A DNA stretch of 47,807 nucleotides from Desulfobacteraceae bacterium (lineage in GTDB: Bacteria > Desulfobacterota > Desulfobacteria > Desulfobacterales > Desulfosalsimonadaceae). How positions within the stretch are numbered: position 1 is the stretch's first letter; the number at the start of each line of letters is the position of its first letter. This document shows, piece after piece, positions 18,902 through 27,531 of this stretch. Under the pieces are notes generated by a model that did no database searches, had not been told where the DNA came from, and worked only from the letters and a program-made list of their open reading frames with translations. The position numbers and the translations under genes were made by a program. The stretch spans positions 1 to 47,807 of the forward strand of contig JABZFM010000032.1 in NCBI GenBank assembly GCA_014237465.1. The letters run 5' to 3'.

Positions 18902-19115
18902 TATGTCCGGCGGTATTTATAAAACTTATCCAAAGATATTTGAAATTTTATGATAACTATTTGTTGTTTTGTGATTTATGGCTTGGGCCCGGTATTCAGG
19001 GGTCAGGGGTCAGGAACGGGAAATGCAACTGAAACCTGAAATATGATCAAACATTTGTGAGAGATAAACTCTCAGAGTATTTTGTGTAAAAATCTAAGTT
19101 AGTAAAAGTCAGGCA

Positions 19116-19139
19116 GGGTGGCCCACGGATGGGCCACCC
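19116..19139 (-). terminator. Terminator-like hairpin downstream of hsp20
   Basis: Perfect 9-bp stem GGGTGGCCC/GGGCCACCC with loop ACGGAT. On the minus strand it follows the hsp20 stop by about 30 bp; TTTTAC comes 9 bp later, so termination is plausible but not textbook. Confidence 0.55.
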
Positions 19140-19168
19140 GCTGGTTTGGCTTTAATCGGTTGAAATAA

Positions 19169-19612
19169 TTATTGAACGGTAATATTTTTTGGCTGTTTTG
19201 TTTCCGGTTTCGGGATGGTGATTTTTATCACGCCATCATTATAATCAGCTTTAATGTTATCCGCATCTACGCCTTTTGGAAGAGCGAAAGATCTTTGAAA
19301 TGTGCCGTAAGTCAGTTCCTTTCGGTAATAATTTTCCTCTTTCAACTCCTTGTCTTCGGTCCGTTCACCTTTAAGAACCAGGACGTTGTCTTCAACGTCA
19401 ACATGAATATTTTTTTTGTCAACACCCGGCAGTTCGGCTTTGATTACATAATGAGTGTCTTCTTCATAAACATCTGCCGAAGGGTTCCAGTTCCGGACAG
19501 TTAATTCGTCATTCGTGCCCACTGCCGGTGTAAAAAAATCATCAAAAATCCGGTTCATTCTGTTATGCATCTGCCATATATTTCGCTGGGGCGCCCATCT
19601 GATTAATTCCAT
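19169..19612 (-). CDS. Hsp20/alpha-crystallin small heat shock protein
   Basis: 147-aa chaperone that holds unfolding proteins in an oligomer. Seen: N-terminal arm MELIRWAPQRNIWQMHNRMN, alpha-crystallin domain from NPSADVYEEDTHYVIKAELPG to YNDGVIKITIPK, and the C-terminal IKITIP motif. The frame runs upstream to 19681, but that part is encoded by the 125-bp repeat C. The ATG at 19612 has GGGAGGT 7 bp before it and is the right start. Monocistronic; the repeat makes up the region where a promoter or leader would be expected. Confidence 0.92.
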   Translation of the reverse strand: MELIRWAPQRNIWQMHNRMNRIFDDFFTPAVGTNDELTVRNWNPSADVYEEDTHYVIKAELPGVDKKNIHVDVEDNVLVLKGERTEDKELKEENYYRKELTYGTFQRSFALPKGVDADNIKADYNDGVIKITIPKPETKQPKNITVQ

Positions 19613-19630
19613 AATTTTACCTCCCTTTTT

Positions 19631-19755
19631 GATGGCTTCGCAAAAAGTCCAAATTCTGTGTTGCACTGCATTCTTCGTCACTGCGGAGTAGGTTAACTAC
19701 GCCTCATTCCTCAGAATTTGTGCGCCTTTAATTTGAAGCTTTTTTCTTTACCATC
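19631..19755 (-). repeat. 125-bp terminally inverted element, copy C
   Basis: Begins GATGGCTTCGCAAAAAGTCC and ends CTTTACCATC, with an interior nearly identical to copy B (TTGCACTGCATTCTTCGTCA). It ends 18 bp upstream of the hsp20 start. Confidence 0.9.
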
Positions 19756-19919
19756 CGATTCATTAAAATTTGTTTTGCCATTACTTCCACTTTGTTTATA
19801 TAAAAAATATGGACGATTTATTTTATGTCAATAGAATTTTATTATTTTTTATTGCATTATTTTAAAAAATAACTATACTAAAGTAATAAAAAAGAAAAAA
19901 TCAACAGACGGGGTGCGCC

Positions 19920-20510
19920 ATGAAAAAGTTTAAAAATAAAGACGTGAATTTACCACCGGCATCTTCTTTGGAACTTACCGGCATGCAATCGGTGCGGGCA
20001 ACATTTAAACTGTCAAAACGAACCATTAAAACCATCAATGTGGTTGCCGCACAATTGGGTATTCGCCAAAAGTCTTTGTTCGACCATCTCATGGATGATG
20101 CCGAGAGTCTCAAGGCGGTGGCCGATGAAATACAGCAGGTCGACCCGGTTGCAAAAGAAAGGATTCATAAAACATATGTGATCAGCAGAAAATCGCTGAC
20201 ATGCCTGGAAAAAATATCCCAAACCAGTAATGCGCCTCGGGATATATTGATCGAGTATTCCGTTCAAAGGTTGATGCCGATTATTGAAAAGGAACAGGAA
20301 AAACAAAAAAAGCGAAAAGAAATCGTCAATGAATTTAGACAATTAGTTCAACAGGGCCAGCAATTATTGGAAAAATCAGGGGAATTATTGGACGAAGACG
20401 ATGCGGTCTTCAATCGCCTGGCATCGGCAATAGTCTATAATGTGAATGCGTATCAGCATATGGCGGAATATGTCAAAAAGGGGGAGGGGCTGGACGACTA
20501 TTCCTTTTAA
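19920..20510 (+). CDS. Tandem ribbon-helix-helix-like protein with coiled coil
   Basis: 196-aa protein I do not recognise by name. Two successive segments fit the ribbon-helix-helix pattern: residues about 24-62 (VRATFKLSKRTIKTINVVAA with a following LGIRQKSLFDHLMDD helix) and about 83-122 (KTYVISRKSLTCLEKISQT with APRDILIEYSVQRLMP). A charged coiled coil (about 122-160, KEQEKQKKRKE) follows, then a short helical end. Two RHH units in one chain could form an intramolecular DNA-binding pair. No signal or membrane segment. It is divergent from hsp20. ACGGGGTG precedes the ATG. Function inferred only as possible DNA binding. Confidence 0.6.
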   Translation: MKKFKNKDVNLPPASSLELTGMQSVRATFKLSKRTIKTINVVAAQLGIRQKSLFDHLMDDAESLKAVADEIQQVDPVAKERIHKTYVISRKSLTCLEKISQTSNAPRDILIEYSVQRLMPIIEKEQEKQKKRKEIVNEFRQLVQQGQQLLEKSGELLDEDDAVFNRLASAIVYNVNAYQHMAEYVKKGEGLDDYSF

Positions 20511-20694
20511 TGACTTCGCTTCACCTGGTGGCAGTATAAACCTGGGGAGTGGATGTCGGCAAATCAAAAAACGCTGAAGAACCCACGATACTGATGGTCA
20601 GTGTGTAAATGGTTGAAAATTTAAGGATTTTAGTGATCCCCGACTTGATAACCAGGCATCTGCGTGGACCGACCCAATTTCCCCACCAATGATT

Positions 20695-20838
20695 TCACGC
20701 CGATTTCACAGCAGCCAGGTAATGTTGATCCATGGCTTGTCTAAGATATGTCTTAATAACGGCCTGACGGCTGATATTTAACTCTCTGGCAATGGTGTCC
20801 AATTCATTGAGCATGGTTTCAGTAAAATCAACAAACAT
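20695..20838 (-). CDS. Small ribbon-helix-helix (CopG-like) protein, possibly a relic
   Basis: 47 codons from the ATG at 20838. One short strand (MFVDFTE) and two helices (TMLNELDTIARELN, then SRQAVIKTYLRQAMDQHYLA) fit a minimal RHH antitoxin. The frame extends to 20889, but those residues look like noise and run into an inverted repeat (20885-20948), so the 5' end may be disrupted. No toxin partner lies next to it, and no good ribosome-binding site is visible. An orphan antitoxin or truncated gene are equally possible. Confidence 0.45.
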   Translation of the reverse strand: MFVDFTETMLNELDTIARELNISRQAVIKTYLRQAMDQHYLAAVKSA

Positions 20839-20884
20839 GAAAACAAAGAGAAATCTTTTCACAATCGGGGACATCCAGCGGGGT

Positions 20885-20948
20885 GTCAAAACCTTGATTG
20901 CTGACTTAAATCGACACCAGATTTATATTGTAATAATCAAGGTTTGAC
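20885..20948. repeat. REP-like inverted repeat
   Basis: GTCAAAACCTTGATT (20885-20899) and AATCAAGGTTTGAC (20935-20948) are inverted with a one-base bulge. The right arm matches the motif at 1122-1140. Confidence 0.7.
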
Positions 20949-21127
20949 CCTGCTTTACGCAGCAATTTTCAATGCATTCTGTCAAGCGACAATTACTTTT
21001 TTAACTCAATATATTGTGTTATTCACAACAATAAAACAATGATGACTTATCGATAGTGCTCGCTTCATAAAATTTCCGCAATAGTGTCGGTTTAACCACA
21101 AAACAATCAATGATAATTTGCAGGTTT

Positions 21128-21403
21128 TTATAGCAAGGAAACATGAATTTTTCGTCCCAAAGCCTTGGCAAATTTTTCGAGCGTCGAAAGACGAATATCA
21201 GTTGCATGGTTTTCGATGCGAGAAATGACTGACTTTGTTGTCTTTAAGCTTTTTGCGATCTGCTCCTGAGTCAGGCCGGATTCAAGACGGGCTTGCTTTA
21301 GCATAATGCCAAGCTTAAAAGTCTCAAGGCGGTCATCGTATCCTGACCAAAATTTGGGATCTTGTTCCGCACGTTTTTTTTTATATTTTTGTAAATCACT
21401 CAT
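21128..21403 (-). CDS. XRE-family antitoxin (HigA-like)
   Basis: 91 aa with a helix-turn-helix of the Cro/C1 type at about 33-87: LKQARLESGLTQEQIAKSLKTTKSVISRIENHATDIRLSTLEKF in segments, ending FAKALGRKIHVSLL. The ATG overlaps the stop of the upstream toxin gene by 4 bp (ATGA), the usual coupling in toxin-first HigBA pairs. Expected to neutralise the toxin and to repress the shared promoter at 21760-21790. Confidence 0.85.
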   Translation of the reverse strand: MSDLQKYKKKRAEQDPKFWSGYDDRLETFKLGIMLKQARLESGLTQEQIAKSLKTTKSVISRIENHATDIRLSTLEKFAKALGRKIHVSLL

Positions 21404-21753
21404 TCTTTTACCTTTCGGCTAAAATAATCTTGTTGGCGTTTTTCGGCAACGGCAATTTCCTTTTGAGGAATTTTTTGAGATTTTTTTGTGAAAGCATGGT
21501 TTAAAATCACAAGATCTTTCCCATCAAAAAAGCCCAGTATTCGGAAAATATTATTGCCTTGCTGAGCCCTAACTTCCCAAATGTCATTAGTCCCTTGAAG
21601 TTTCTTGAAAAATTTTCGTGGTACAATGTCAAGTTGTTCGATAATATCAAGTACAAAGGCTATTTTTTCAAATTGTTTATTTGTAAGCGAATCGAAATAC
21701 TTCTCAACAGGGCAATTACCAGTTTCAGATCTATAGAATTTAATTTTTCGCAT
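21400..21753 (-). CDS. RelE/HigB-type (Gp49-like) toxin
   Basis: 117 aa. Features of the phage-derived Gp49-like/HigB group of RelE-superfamily mRNA interferases: N-terminal KIKFYRSETGNCPVEKYFDSL, then KKLQGTNDIWEVRAQQGNNIFRI and FDGKDLVILNHAFTKKSQKIP, with a basic C-terminus. First gene of the pair, coupled to the XRE antitoxin by a 4-bp overlap. Likely cleaves mRNA at the ribosome when freed from antitoxin; activity inferred from family. Confidence 0.85.
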   Translation of the reverse strand: MRKIKFYRSETGNCPVEKYFDSLTNKQFEKIAFVLDIIEQLDIVPRKFFKKLQGTNDIWEVRAQQGNNIFRILGFFDGKDLVILNHAFTKKSQKIPQKEIAVAEKRQQDYFSRKVKE

Positions 21754-21759
21754 AATTGT

Positions 21760-21790
21760 AAGTTAGCATATGTGCGAACTTGTTTCAAGT
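21760..21790 (-). promoter_or_regulatory. Toxin-antitoxin promoter with embedded operator
   Basis: Minus strand: TTGAAA (21783-21788), 17-bp spacer, TAACTT (21760-21765). The palindrome ACTTG-TTT-CAAGT (21778-21790) overlaps the -35 hexamer, as expected for XRE autorepression. Confidence 0.6.
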
Positions 21791-22149
21791 ATTTGTTTAA
21801 TTTAAAAACCCACAACATTTTTTAACAATTCGGCAAAATCGCAGTTAAAAAACGTTTTTCCAAAATAAGATCAGAAGATTTTTAAAAAATTCGGCAAAAA
21901 TCTCAATCAATATATGGTATGCCTAAACAACAAGGAATGTTACATAAGAAATTAGACAACCACTATATATAGCGTTTTCCCAAATCGCAATTTTCTGCTG
22001 CTCTCCAAATATCGGGGAAAATTCAGTTCACTCCTGACTGACACAATATATTGGATCACGCAGAAATATTTTTAAAGATGATGACTATTGCCGTTCACAG
22101 TTCCCATAGGCATGGCAGATAGACGAATTAAATGTGACGAAAAACCGGG
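21791..22149. other. AT-rich intergenic region
   Basis: No gene recognised. The short direct repeat AATTCGGCAAAA occurs near 21828 and again near 21889 with an extra A. Nothing else stands out. Confidence 0.4.
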
Positions 22150-23079
22150 TTAACTACTGTATTTTTCCTGCAAATTGGTTAATGTATCCAGATATTGATC
22201 CTGAAATAACAGATTGTTTTGACTTGTAATATTATCCAGAGCCAGATCAATATAGGGGCGGATGTCAATACCATACTGATTAATTTCCGCATCATTGGCC
22301 CTGTCAAGAACCAGCACCGCATAGTAATCTGTTAAGCAACGGATAGCCGAACTCCTGCGGAATAAATAGCTTTTGCCGGCAAACGTGTTCATAAAAAAGC
22401 CGGCATACTCGTATAATGTGTTTAAGGAAACGCAGGGCTCGTCGTCATTTTTGCAGCAATCCCCGGTTACGTAATAGGTATAAAAATCCGCCATGGCATG
22501 TTCCAGCACATCATTTTCAGCCGCCATAATGTTTTTGACCATTGCAATCCTCTCTTTGTGCAATATCCGGTAAAAATGGGCCAGGTTATGCTTTAAGCTG
22601 ACAAGATCGCGTGTCTCATCAACAATCATAGGCGGATGTGCGGACAATGCCCGAACCATCTGAAGGAACACATCGGATGGATTTTTTTCGGATTGATTGG
22701 CATCGACATAGGAATTCTGGTGCAAATACGTGAAAAAAGATGTAATTTTGTGTTTCATGGCATCACATGAATGATCCGTTTCTGCAGCAATATATGACTG
22801 TGGCTTGCCGAAAACTTCTGTTATGCGATCATCTGAAACAGGGGGTGGTTCCAGCATAGTCAGTTTATTCTGCAAAGTAATAATCTGATATTCAAGATCC
22901 GCACTTTTTTCCGCCATTTTCTGCTGTTGTTCGGAAACAGCGGCTTGAAGCTTATTTTCATGCCACTTCATGAACTGGTGATATCCCATATAGCCGATAG
23001 CCGCGGAAATTATTATGGCAATGATAATAATAACTATTTGTTTTTCATGATTTATTGTTTCCGGCAGGTCATAGTCCAT
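22150..23079 (-). CDS. Membrane-anchored coiled-coil protein of unknown function
   Basis: 309 aa from the ATG at 23079, which has AAAGGACAG upstream; the longer frame to 23148 lacks a ribosome-binding site. One transmembrane helix at about 14-34 (IVIIIIAIIISAAIGYMGYH), then a coiled coil (about 40-75, EQQQKMAEKSADLEYQI). A proline break is followed by a helical domain of about 220 residues with several Cys (CDAMK, CCKNDDEPC, IRCL). The domain is predicted to face the periplasm, where the cysteines could form disulfides. I recognise no family. It is on the same strand as the radical SAM gene 260 bp upstream but may not be co-transcribed. Confidence 0.7.
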   Translation of the reverse strand: MDYDLPETINHEKQIVIIIIAIIISAAIGYMGYHQFMKWHENKLQAAVSEQQQKMAEKSADLEYQIITLQNKLTMLEPPPVSDDRITEVFGKPQSYIAAETDHSCDAMKHKITSFFTYLHQNSYVDANQSEKNPSDVFLQMVRALSAHPPMIVDETRDLVSLKHNLAHFYRILHKERIAMVKNIMAAENDVLEHAMADFYTYYVTGDCCKNDDEPCVSLNTLYEYAGFFMNTFAGKSYLFRRSSAIRCLTDYYAVLVLDRANDAEINQYGIDIRPYIDLALDNITSQNNLLFQDQYLDTLTNLQEKYSS

Positions 23080-23337
23080 TGCAAAACTGTCCTTTTTTAA
23101 TAATTGGGGAAGACGTAAAAAACGTTTTAATAACCTTGATGTCACCATAAAAAGTCGGATTTTTGGAGAATAGTTTTTTTAACATATTGAATTTATTGAT
23201 GGCAGAAATCAAGAAACAGCCGTTTTTTGACTTTTTACGAATCCATTAACCTTAATAATAAAAAATAAGTACTTCCGCGTCAAGTGCCCCTGACATAATA
23301 ATGCATTAAACTATTGAAATAAATTATTTTTAAGTGA

Positions 23338-24951
23338 TTATGAAAAATATTCAAAAAACAGACGGACCATGTCATTATCCGCATTGGGAACCGGAATAAT
23401 TGCCCGGGTGCCGCCTTTCTTAACAAGGGTGTAAAGCCTTTGTTTTTTTGTAATTTTTTGGATTAACGTCTCTTCATCTTTTGATTTTATTTCAGATTTT
23501 AAAAGATTGACAAACCGACTCAACCGGAATGCGGTGACCAGTTCTGCAGTATTCAGGGACTGATTCCAGGGAAATGCGGAAGAACCCGCGCAAAGGAAGG
23601 GGGGATGTTTATCAAAGAGAACTTTATCAGTGAAGTCCGGAATACCGGGGACCGGGTAAAAAAGGGAAATTCCGATGCGTGTGGGATGCTTGGCCAGGTA
23701 AGCAATATTGGCTGCCACTGTTTTCTTTGAATCTTTTTTAAAACCGCAGATAAAATAGGTGATGCTCTGGATTTTATGTTTATTCAGAATTTGAAGCACT
23801 TTTTCATACAAGGAAAATGTGGAATCCCTTTGTTCATCTTCAAGAATCGGAAGATGGGTTGATGCAATGGACAGATTAAATTGCTTCATCCCAAGATCAA
23901 TAAGGTTTTTGACAAGTCCGGGTGTAAGTTTCGTATAATCCACACCGTTTTCAGCTAAAAAAAGGACCTTGGAGAATTTTTTTTTAAATATTTTCAAAAC
24001 ATTTAGGAAATATTCCGGATCCAGAAGAAGATTGTCATCTTCAAAATTAACATAAACCGGTTTGTCGCAGTCTTCGGGATTGAGGGATATAATGGATAGG
24101 CCTTTTTGAATCTTTGTGATTGGAATGACCCTGAATTTGCGGCCGTGGCATAGAAAATTCGAACAAAACCGGCATCTTTTCGGGCATCCCCGGGATAAAG
24201 ACGTTGTAAAATAAATGGCTTTTGGGGTTGTGTTGGTTTTTTTCAGGACAAACCCAATCTCATCCGCATCCGTCTGTTTTTTTATGAGTGGTGCAATAAT
24301 ATTGCCGTTGTTTTTTTGGTAAAGATTGGGAACCCCAAATGGAACACCGGATAAATCTTTTTCATTTGATCTCAGGGCGTTTAAAAAAGATGAAACAGAG
24401 ACTTCCGCTTCACCGGCAAGCGCATAATCAATATTCGGGTTTTGGATAAAAAAATCAGGATACGCACTGACCCCGGCGCCGCCGATGGCAATGGTAATTT
24501 CCGGATTGATGGCCCGGATATGTGATGCCAGTTCCAGCGCGGTATCGGCGTAGCAAAAAGCAAAGCAGGAAATAAAGACAATGTCCGGCGAAGAAGCAAT
24601 AACCTGATCCGCGCATTCGGAAAGCGGCGGGCCGAACCGCTGATACCGGGTAAAAAATGAAAGTCTGCCTTCTTCGTTTTCAATGATGTGGGGATTTAAA
24701 AAATCAAGCGCTTTTGGCAGCGGGAGATGCCCGCCTTTTTTTCTCTGATGCGGGAAATTAAATAATTGAACCTCACAACCATTTTTTCGCAGAAGGTTGT
24801 ATAAAATTTCACTGCCCAGTCCTGAAAACCGGTGCCGAGTAAAATAAAAATCAAACACCGGCGGAACGGCAATAGTTGCTTGTATAGGTTTTTCTCCATA
24901 AATTTGGATTGTTGTCAATTGTTTCAGTCCGAAAAGGGGGCGTTGGTTCAT
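23338..24951 (-). CDS. B12-binding-type radical SAM protein
   Basis: 537 aa. The N-terminal part resembles a cobalamin-binding Rossmann domain: SGLGSEILYNLLRKNGCEVQ, SPDIVFISCF, then IAIGGAGVSAYPDF with DYALAGEAE. There is no DxHxxG motif, as is common in this subgroup. The radical SAM domain starts near 250 with GCPKRCRFC (Cys256, Cys260, Cys263). EDDNLLLDPEYF, LAENGVDY and FICGFKKDSKKT fit the rest of the barrel. The C-terminal PVPGIPDF and helical end are typical of the B12-binding/radical SAM group. The only Shine-Dalgarno match (GAGG) is very close to the ATG, so the start is uncertain. Substrate unknown. Confidence 0.85.
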   Translation of the reverse strand: MNQRPLFGLKQLTTIQIYGEKPIQATIAVPPVFDFYFTRHRFSGLGSEILYNLLRKNGCEVQLFNFPHQRKKGGHLPLPKALDFLNPHIIENEEGRLSFFTRYQRFGPPLSECADQVIASSPDIVFISCFAFCYADTALELASHIRAINPEITIAIGGAGVSAYPDFFIQNPNIDYALAGEAEVSVSSFLNALRSNEKDLSGVPFGVPNLYQKNNGNIIAPLIKKQTDADEIGFVLKKTNTTPKAIYFTTSLSRGCPKRCRFCSNFLCHGRKFRVIPITKIQKGLSIISLNPEDCDKPVYVNFEDDNLLLDPEYFLNVLKIFKKKFSKVLFLAENGVDYTKLTPGLVKNLIDLGMKQFNLSIASTHLPILEDEQRDSTFSLYEKVLQILNKHKIQSITYFICGFKKDSKKTVAANIAYLAKHPTRIGISLFYPVPGIPDFTDKVLFDKHPPFLCAGSSAFPWNQSLNTAELVTAFRLSRFVNLLKSEIKSKDEETLIQKITKKQRLYTLVKKGGTRAIIPVPNADNDMVRLFFEYFS

Positions 24952-25059
24952 GCCTCAAAATTGATCCGTTTTTTTAGCTGATACAGACATTATCATTTTT
25001 TTTAAGGAGAAAAACCATTATTTTTTTATTTTCTGCCCGTTGCCTACAAACATGCCGGA

Positions 25060-27219
25060 TTAAAGCCCAAGTGATGTACGAATGCGGCTTATCAGTGCTT
25101 TTTCCTCGTCGTTGAATACCTGGTCGGCCAGGGCCACCTGTTCGGCAATTTTAATGGCCGCCGCCTGATCTTTTTTATCCGGTATCAGTTTTGGGAGCGC
25201 GTTTAAGGCTTTGTCCCGATCGGCGTGAAGTATGCAGGATTGCTGACGGACCATTTGTTTAAATTCGCCCTCTTTCAGGTTTTTTAATCGTTTATCGGCG
25301 GCGATAATTTGTTTGTAGGTTTTCAGGACCTGCCGTTTCAGACTTTCATCCGTATGCGCCATGGCGACCATGATCCGGACCACACCTTCCGCAAAACCGC
25401 CATCTTCAAGCATATCAAGCCATTCGACAAGACAGGTGTTTTCTTTGTCAGTATCGTCAGCTGTCTTTTCTGCCGATTTCTTGAAAAATGAAAGCATCCA
25501 GGGGTTGCCATAGACGGCTTTGAACCAGAATTCCTGATTTTGGTCGCGGACATCCCGATACAGGTTTAGCGAATCGGAAATCAGCTGGGAAACGTTTTTT
25601 TCCAGTTTGACAAACGCATTTTCCGGTGACACCGGACGGCGGTTTTCTTTGACCTGTGGTGCGAGAAATTGAAATATATGCATCCATGGATTGATGTCTG
25701 CAAAAGCATAGCGAGATATCCTTAATGGATGGAGCTGACGCAGCCATTCGGCTGAAAAATCATTTACCGCCGACTGTACCCAGGGGCTTACAAATGTTCG
25801 ATATAAGCCATCGTTAATTTCTGAAATCGCGGCCACCGGAAGAAAATCGTCTTCATCCTTTAAACCATCATCTAAAGCTAAAATATCGTCCATGCCCCGG
25901 GTTTCAAACCGGACCTTATGCCGGTCTTCTGATTCGTCTTTTTCAATTATCATTTCATAGAGGCCGGGGGAAAGATATTCGATTAAGTCAATACTGGCGA
26001 TAATCTCCTTGTGTTCTTTTCGGGAGACTTGGCCGGATACGAAGATACCCAGATGGCCGATGGTTTCATGAACCAAGTATACCACAACCTGCTGGCGCTG
26101 TTTGATTTCGTCGACGGATTTCCAGACTTTGACAATCCAGTTCAACGCCTGCTGGGGCGGGGTAATGTTGTCTCCGTTGGAAGCAAATACCAATACCGGG
26201 TCTTTAAGATTTTTCAGGTCGATGCGCCGGCCTTCTAACTCCAGCTGGCCTTCTTCAAGTTTGTTGCCCACAAACAGATTGTCGACAATATAATGAATCT
26301 CCTCCCGGGTCATCATAAAATAGCCATTCCACCATCGTTCAAAATCAAGGTAGCGTTGTTCCTCTGTGTCGACATTGGCATACAGGTTATACTGTTTATT
26401 CCAAAAGGTGTTTGCCGGGTTAAGATCCTCGAAGCCGGCCACCAGGTTGGCTCCGTCAAAAATACCATTTCCCAGGTCATTCCAGAGAGAAGTCAGCCAT
26501 ACACCGCCGTAGAGTCCGCCCTTATACCGCATGGGATTTTTACCGTCAACGCCGGCCCAGTAGGAAAGGGGAGAACCGTTGAAAACCATGGGGCCTGTGA
26601 TGTCCGGCCGGTCAGCGCCGATAAGTGCGCTTGCCCATCCTGCCTGGCAGTTGCCGATGATGGCCGGCTTTTCAGCTTCGGGGTGCCGCCGGATAATTTC
26701 TTCGATAAAATTGATCTGTGCATGATGGACATCCGTGAGGGTCTGGCCCTTCACCGGGTCTGCGCTGAAGACGAAAAAATAAACCGGATGCCCCTCGTTA
26801 AGGGCCATCCCGATTTCAGAATCACGCTTGGCGCCGCCAATCCCCGGACCATGGCCGGCACGGGGGTCGACAACGATAATCGGTCTTTTTTGGGGATCAT
26901 AAGGGGCCTGTTCCACCGGATTTTGCCTTTTATCAAGGCCCTCAGAAAGTTTAAGCTCCTTGTTGCGCCGGTCGCTGATACGGACCAGTGAAAAATTGAC
27001 AGGCCGCTCAAGGTCGCGGCCATCCATAATAACATCATAGTCAAAAGTCAGCACCGGGGGTTTATTATTTTTTTTGTGCTCAAAATAGATGTTGCCCCGC
27101 TTCCGCATGATATCCATGAAAAGCACTGACCGCTGGAATGCATCCACAAAATAATCATAGGCATCATTTAAGTAGTCGGTCGGGTTGAATCCATCGTGTG
27201 AATTGTTTATCGGGTTCAT
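25060..27219 (-). CDS. DUF3141 protein: PhaC-like alpha/beta hydrolase with TerB-like tail
   Basis: 719 aa from the ATG at 27219, chosen because GGAGG lies 6 bp upstream; a second ATG at 27231 is upstream of that site. The alpha/beta-hydrolase core has PIIVVDPRAGHGPGIGG and the nucleophile elbow GNCQAG, with Cys191 in place of Ser as in PHA synthases. LVFASNGDNITPPQQAL and ETIGHLGIF probably supply the acid and histidine. The last about 120 residues (TDESLKRQVLKTYKQIIAAD, VFNDEEKALISRIRTSLGL) look TerB-like. Related proteins are annotated as DUF3141 or 3-hydroxyalkanoate synthetase; the reaction is not known. Monocistronic here. Confidence 0.85.
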   Translation of the reverse strand: MNPINNSHDGFNPTDYLNDAYDYFVDAFQRSVLFMDIMRKRGNIYFEHKKNNKPPVLTFDYDVIMDGRDLERPVNFSLVRISDRRNKELKLSEGLDKRQNPVEQAPYDPQKRPIIVVDPRAGHGPGIGGAKRDSEIGMALNEGHPVYFFVFSADPVKGQTLTDVHHAQINFIEEIIRRHPEAEKPAIIGNCQAGWASALIGADRPDITGPMVFNGSPLSYWAGVDGKNPMRYKGGLYGGVWLTSLWNDLGNGIFDGANLVAGFEDLNPANTFWNKQYNLYANVDTEEQRYLDFERWWNGYFMMTREEIHYIVDNLFVGNKLEEGQLELEGRRIDLKNLKDPVLVFASNGDNITPPQQALNWIVKVWKSVDEIKQRQQVVVYLVHETIGHLGIFVSGQVSRKEHKEIIASIDLIEYLSPGLYEMIIEKDESEDRHKVRFETRGMDDILALDDGLKDEDDFLPVAAISEINDGLYRTFVSPWVQSAVNDFSAEWLRQLHPLRISRYAFADINPWMHIFQFLAPQVKENRRPVSPENAFVKLEKNVSQLISDSLNLYRDVRDQNQEFWFKAVYGNPWMLSFFKKSAEKTADDTDKENTCLVEWLDMLEDGGFAEGVVRIMVAMAHTDESLKRQVLKTYKQIIAADKRLKNLKEGEFKQMVRQQSCILHADRDKALNALPKLIPDKKDQAAAIKIAEQVALADQVFNDEEKALISRIRTSLGL

Positions 27220-27531
27220 ATTTACCTCCATGTGATCTCCGGTAAATCTATATATTTTATTGTGCTCTGCAACATAATAAGACGGCTTCGGACCGGTGTC
27301 AATATTAAGTCAATCAATAAAACATATAACCCATTTATTTTATTGACATAGCTATTATTAATGGTGTCGCATAACTTTTCCAATCTTTTTAATTTTACTC
27401 ATGAGAAATTCGGGTGAGTGCAGGCGGGATAGATCCAGGGTGTTTTGTGCAGTGCAAAATTATTCCCAAATTATTGAGAAAGCATGCCGGCAGATTATTG
27501 ATGGGGGGAAGTTTTAACTCAGAATAATAGG
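27220..27531. other. Intergenic region
   Basis: About 300 bp, AT-rich; no ORF, repeat or terminator recognised beyond the ribosome-binding site of the DUF3141 gene at its left edge. Confidence 0.4.
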
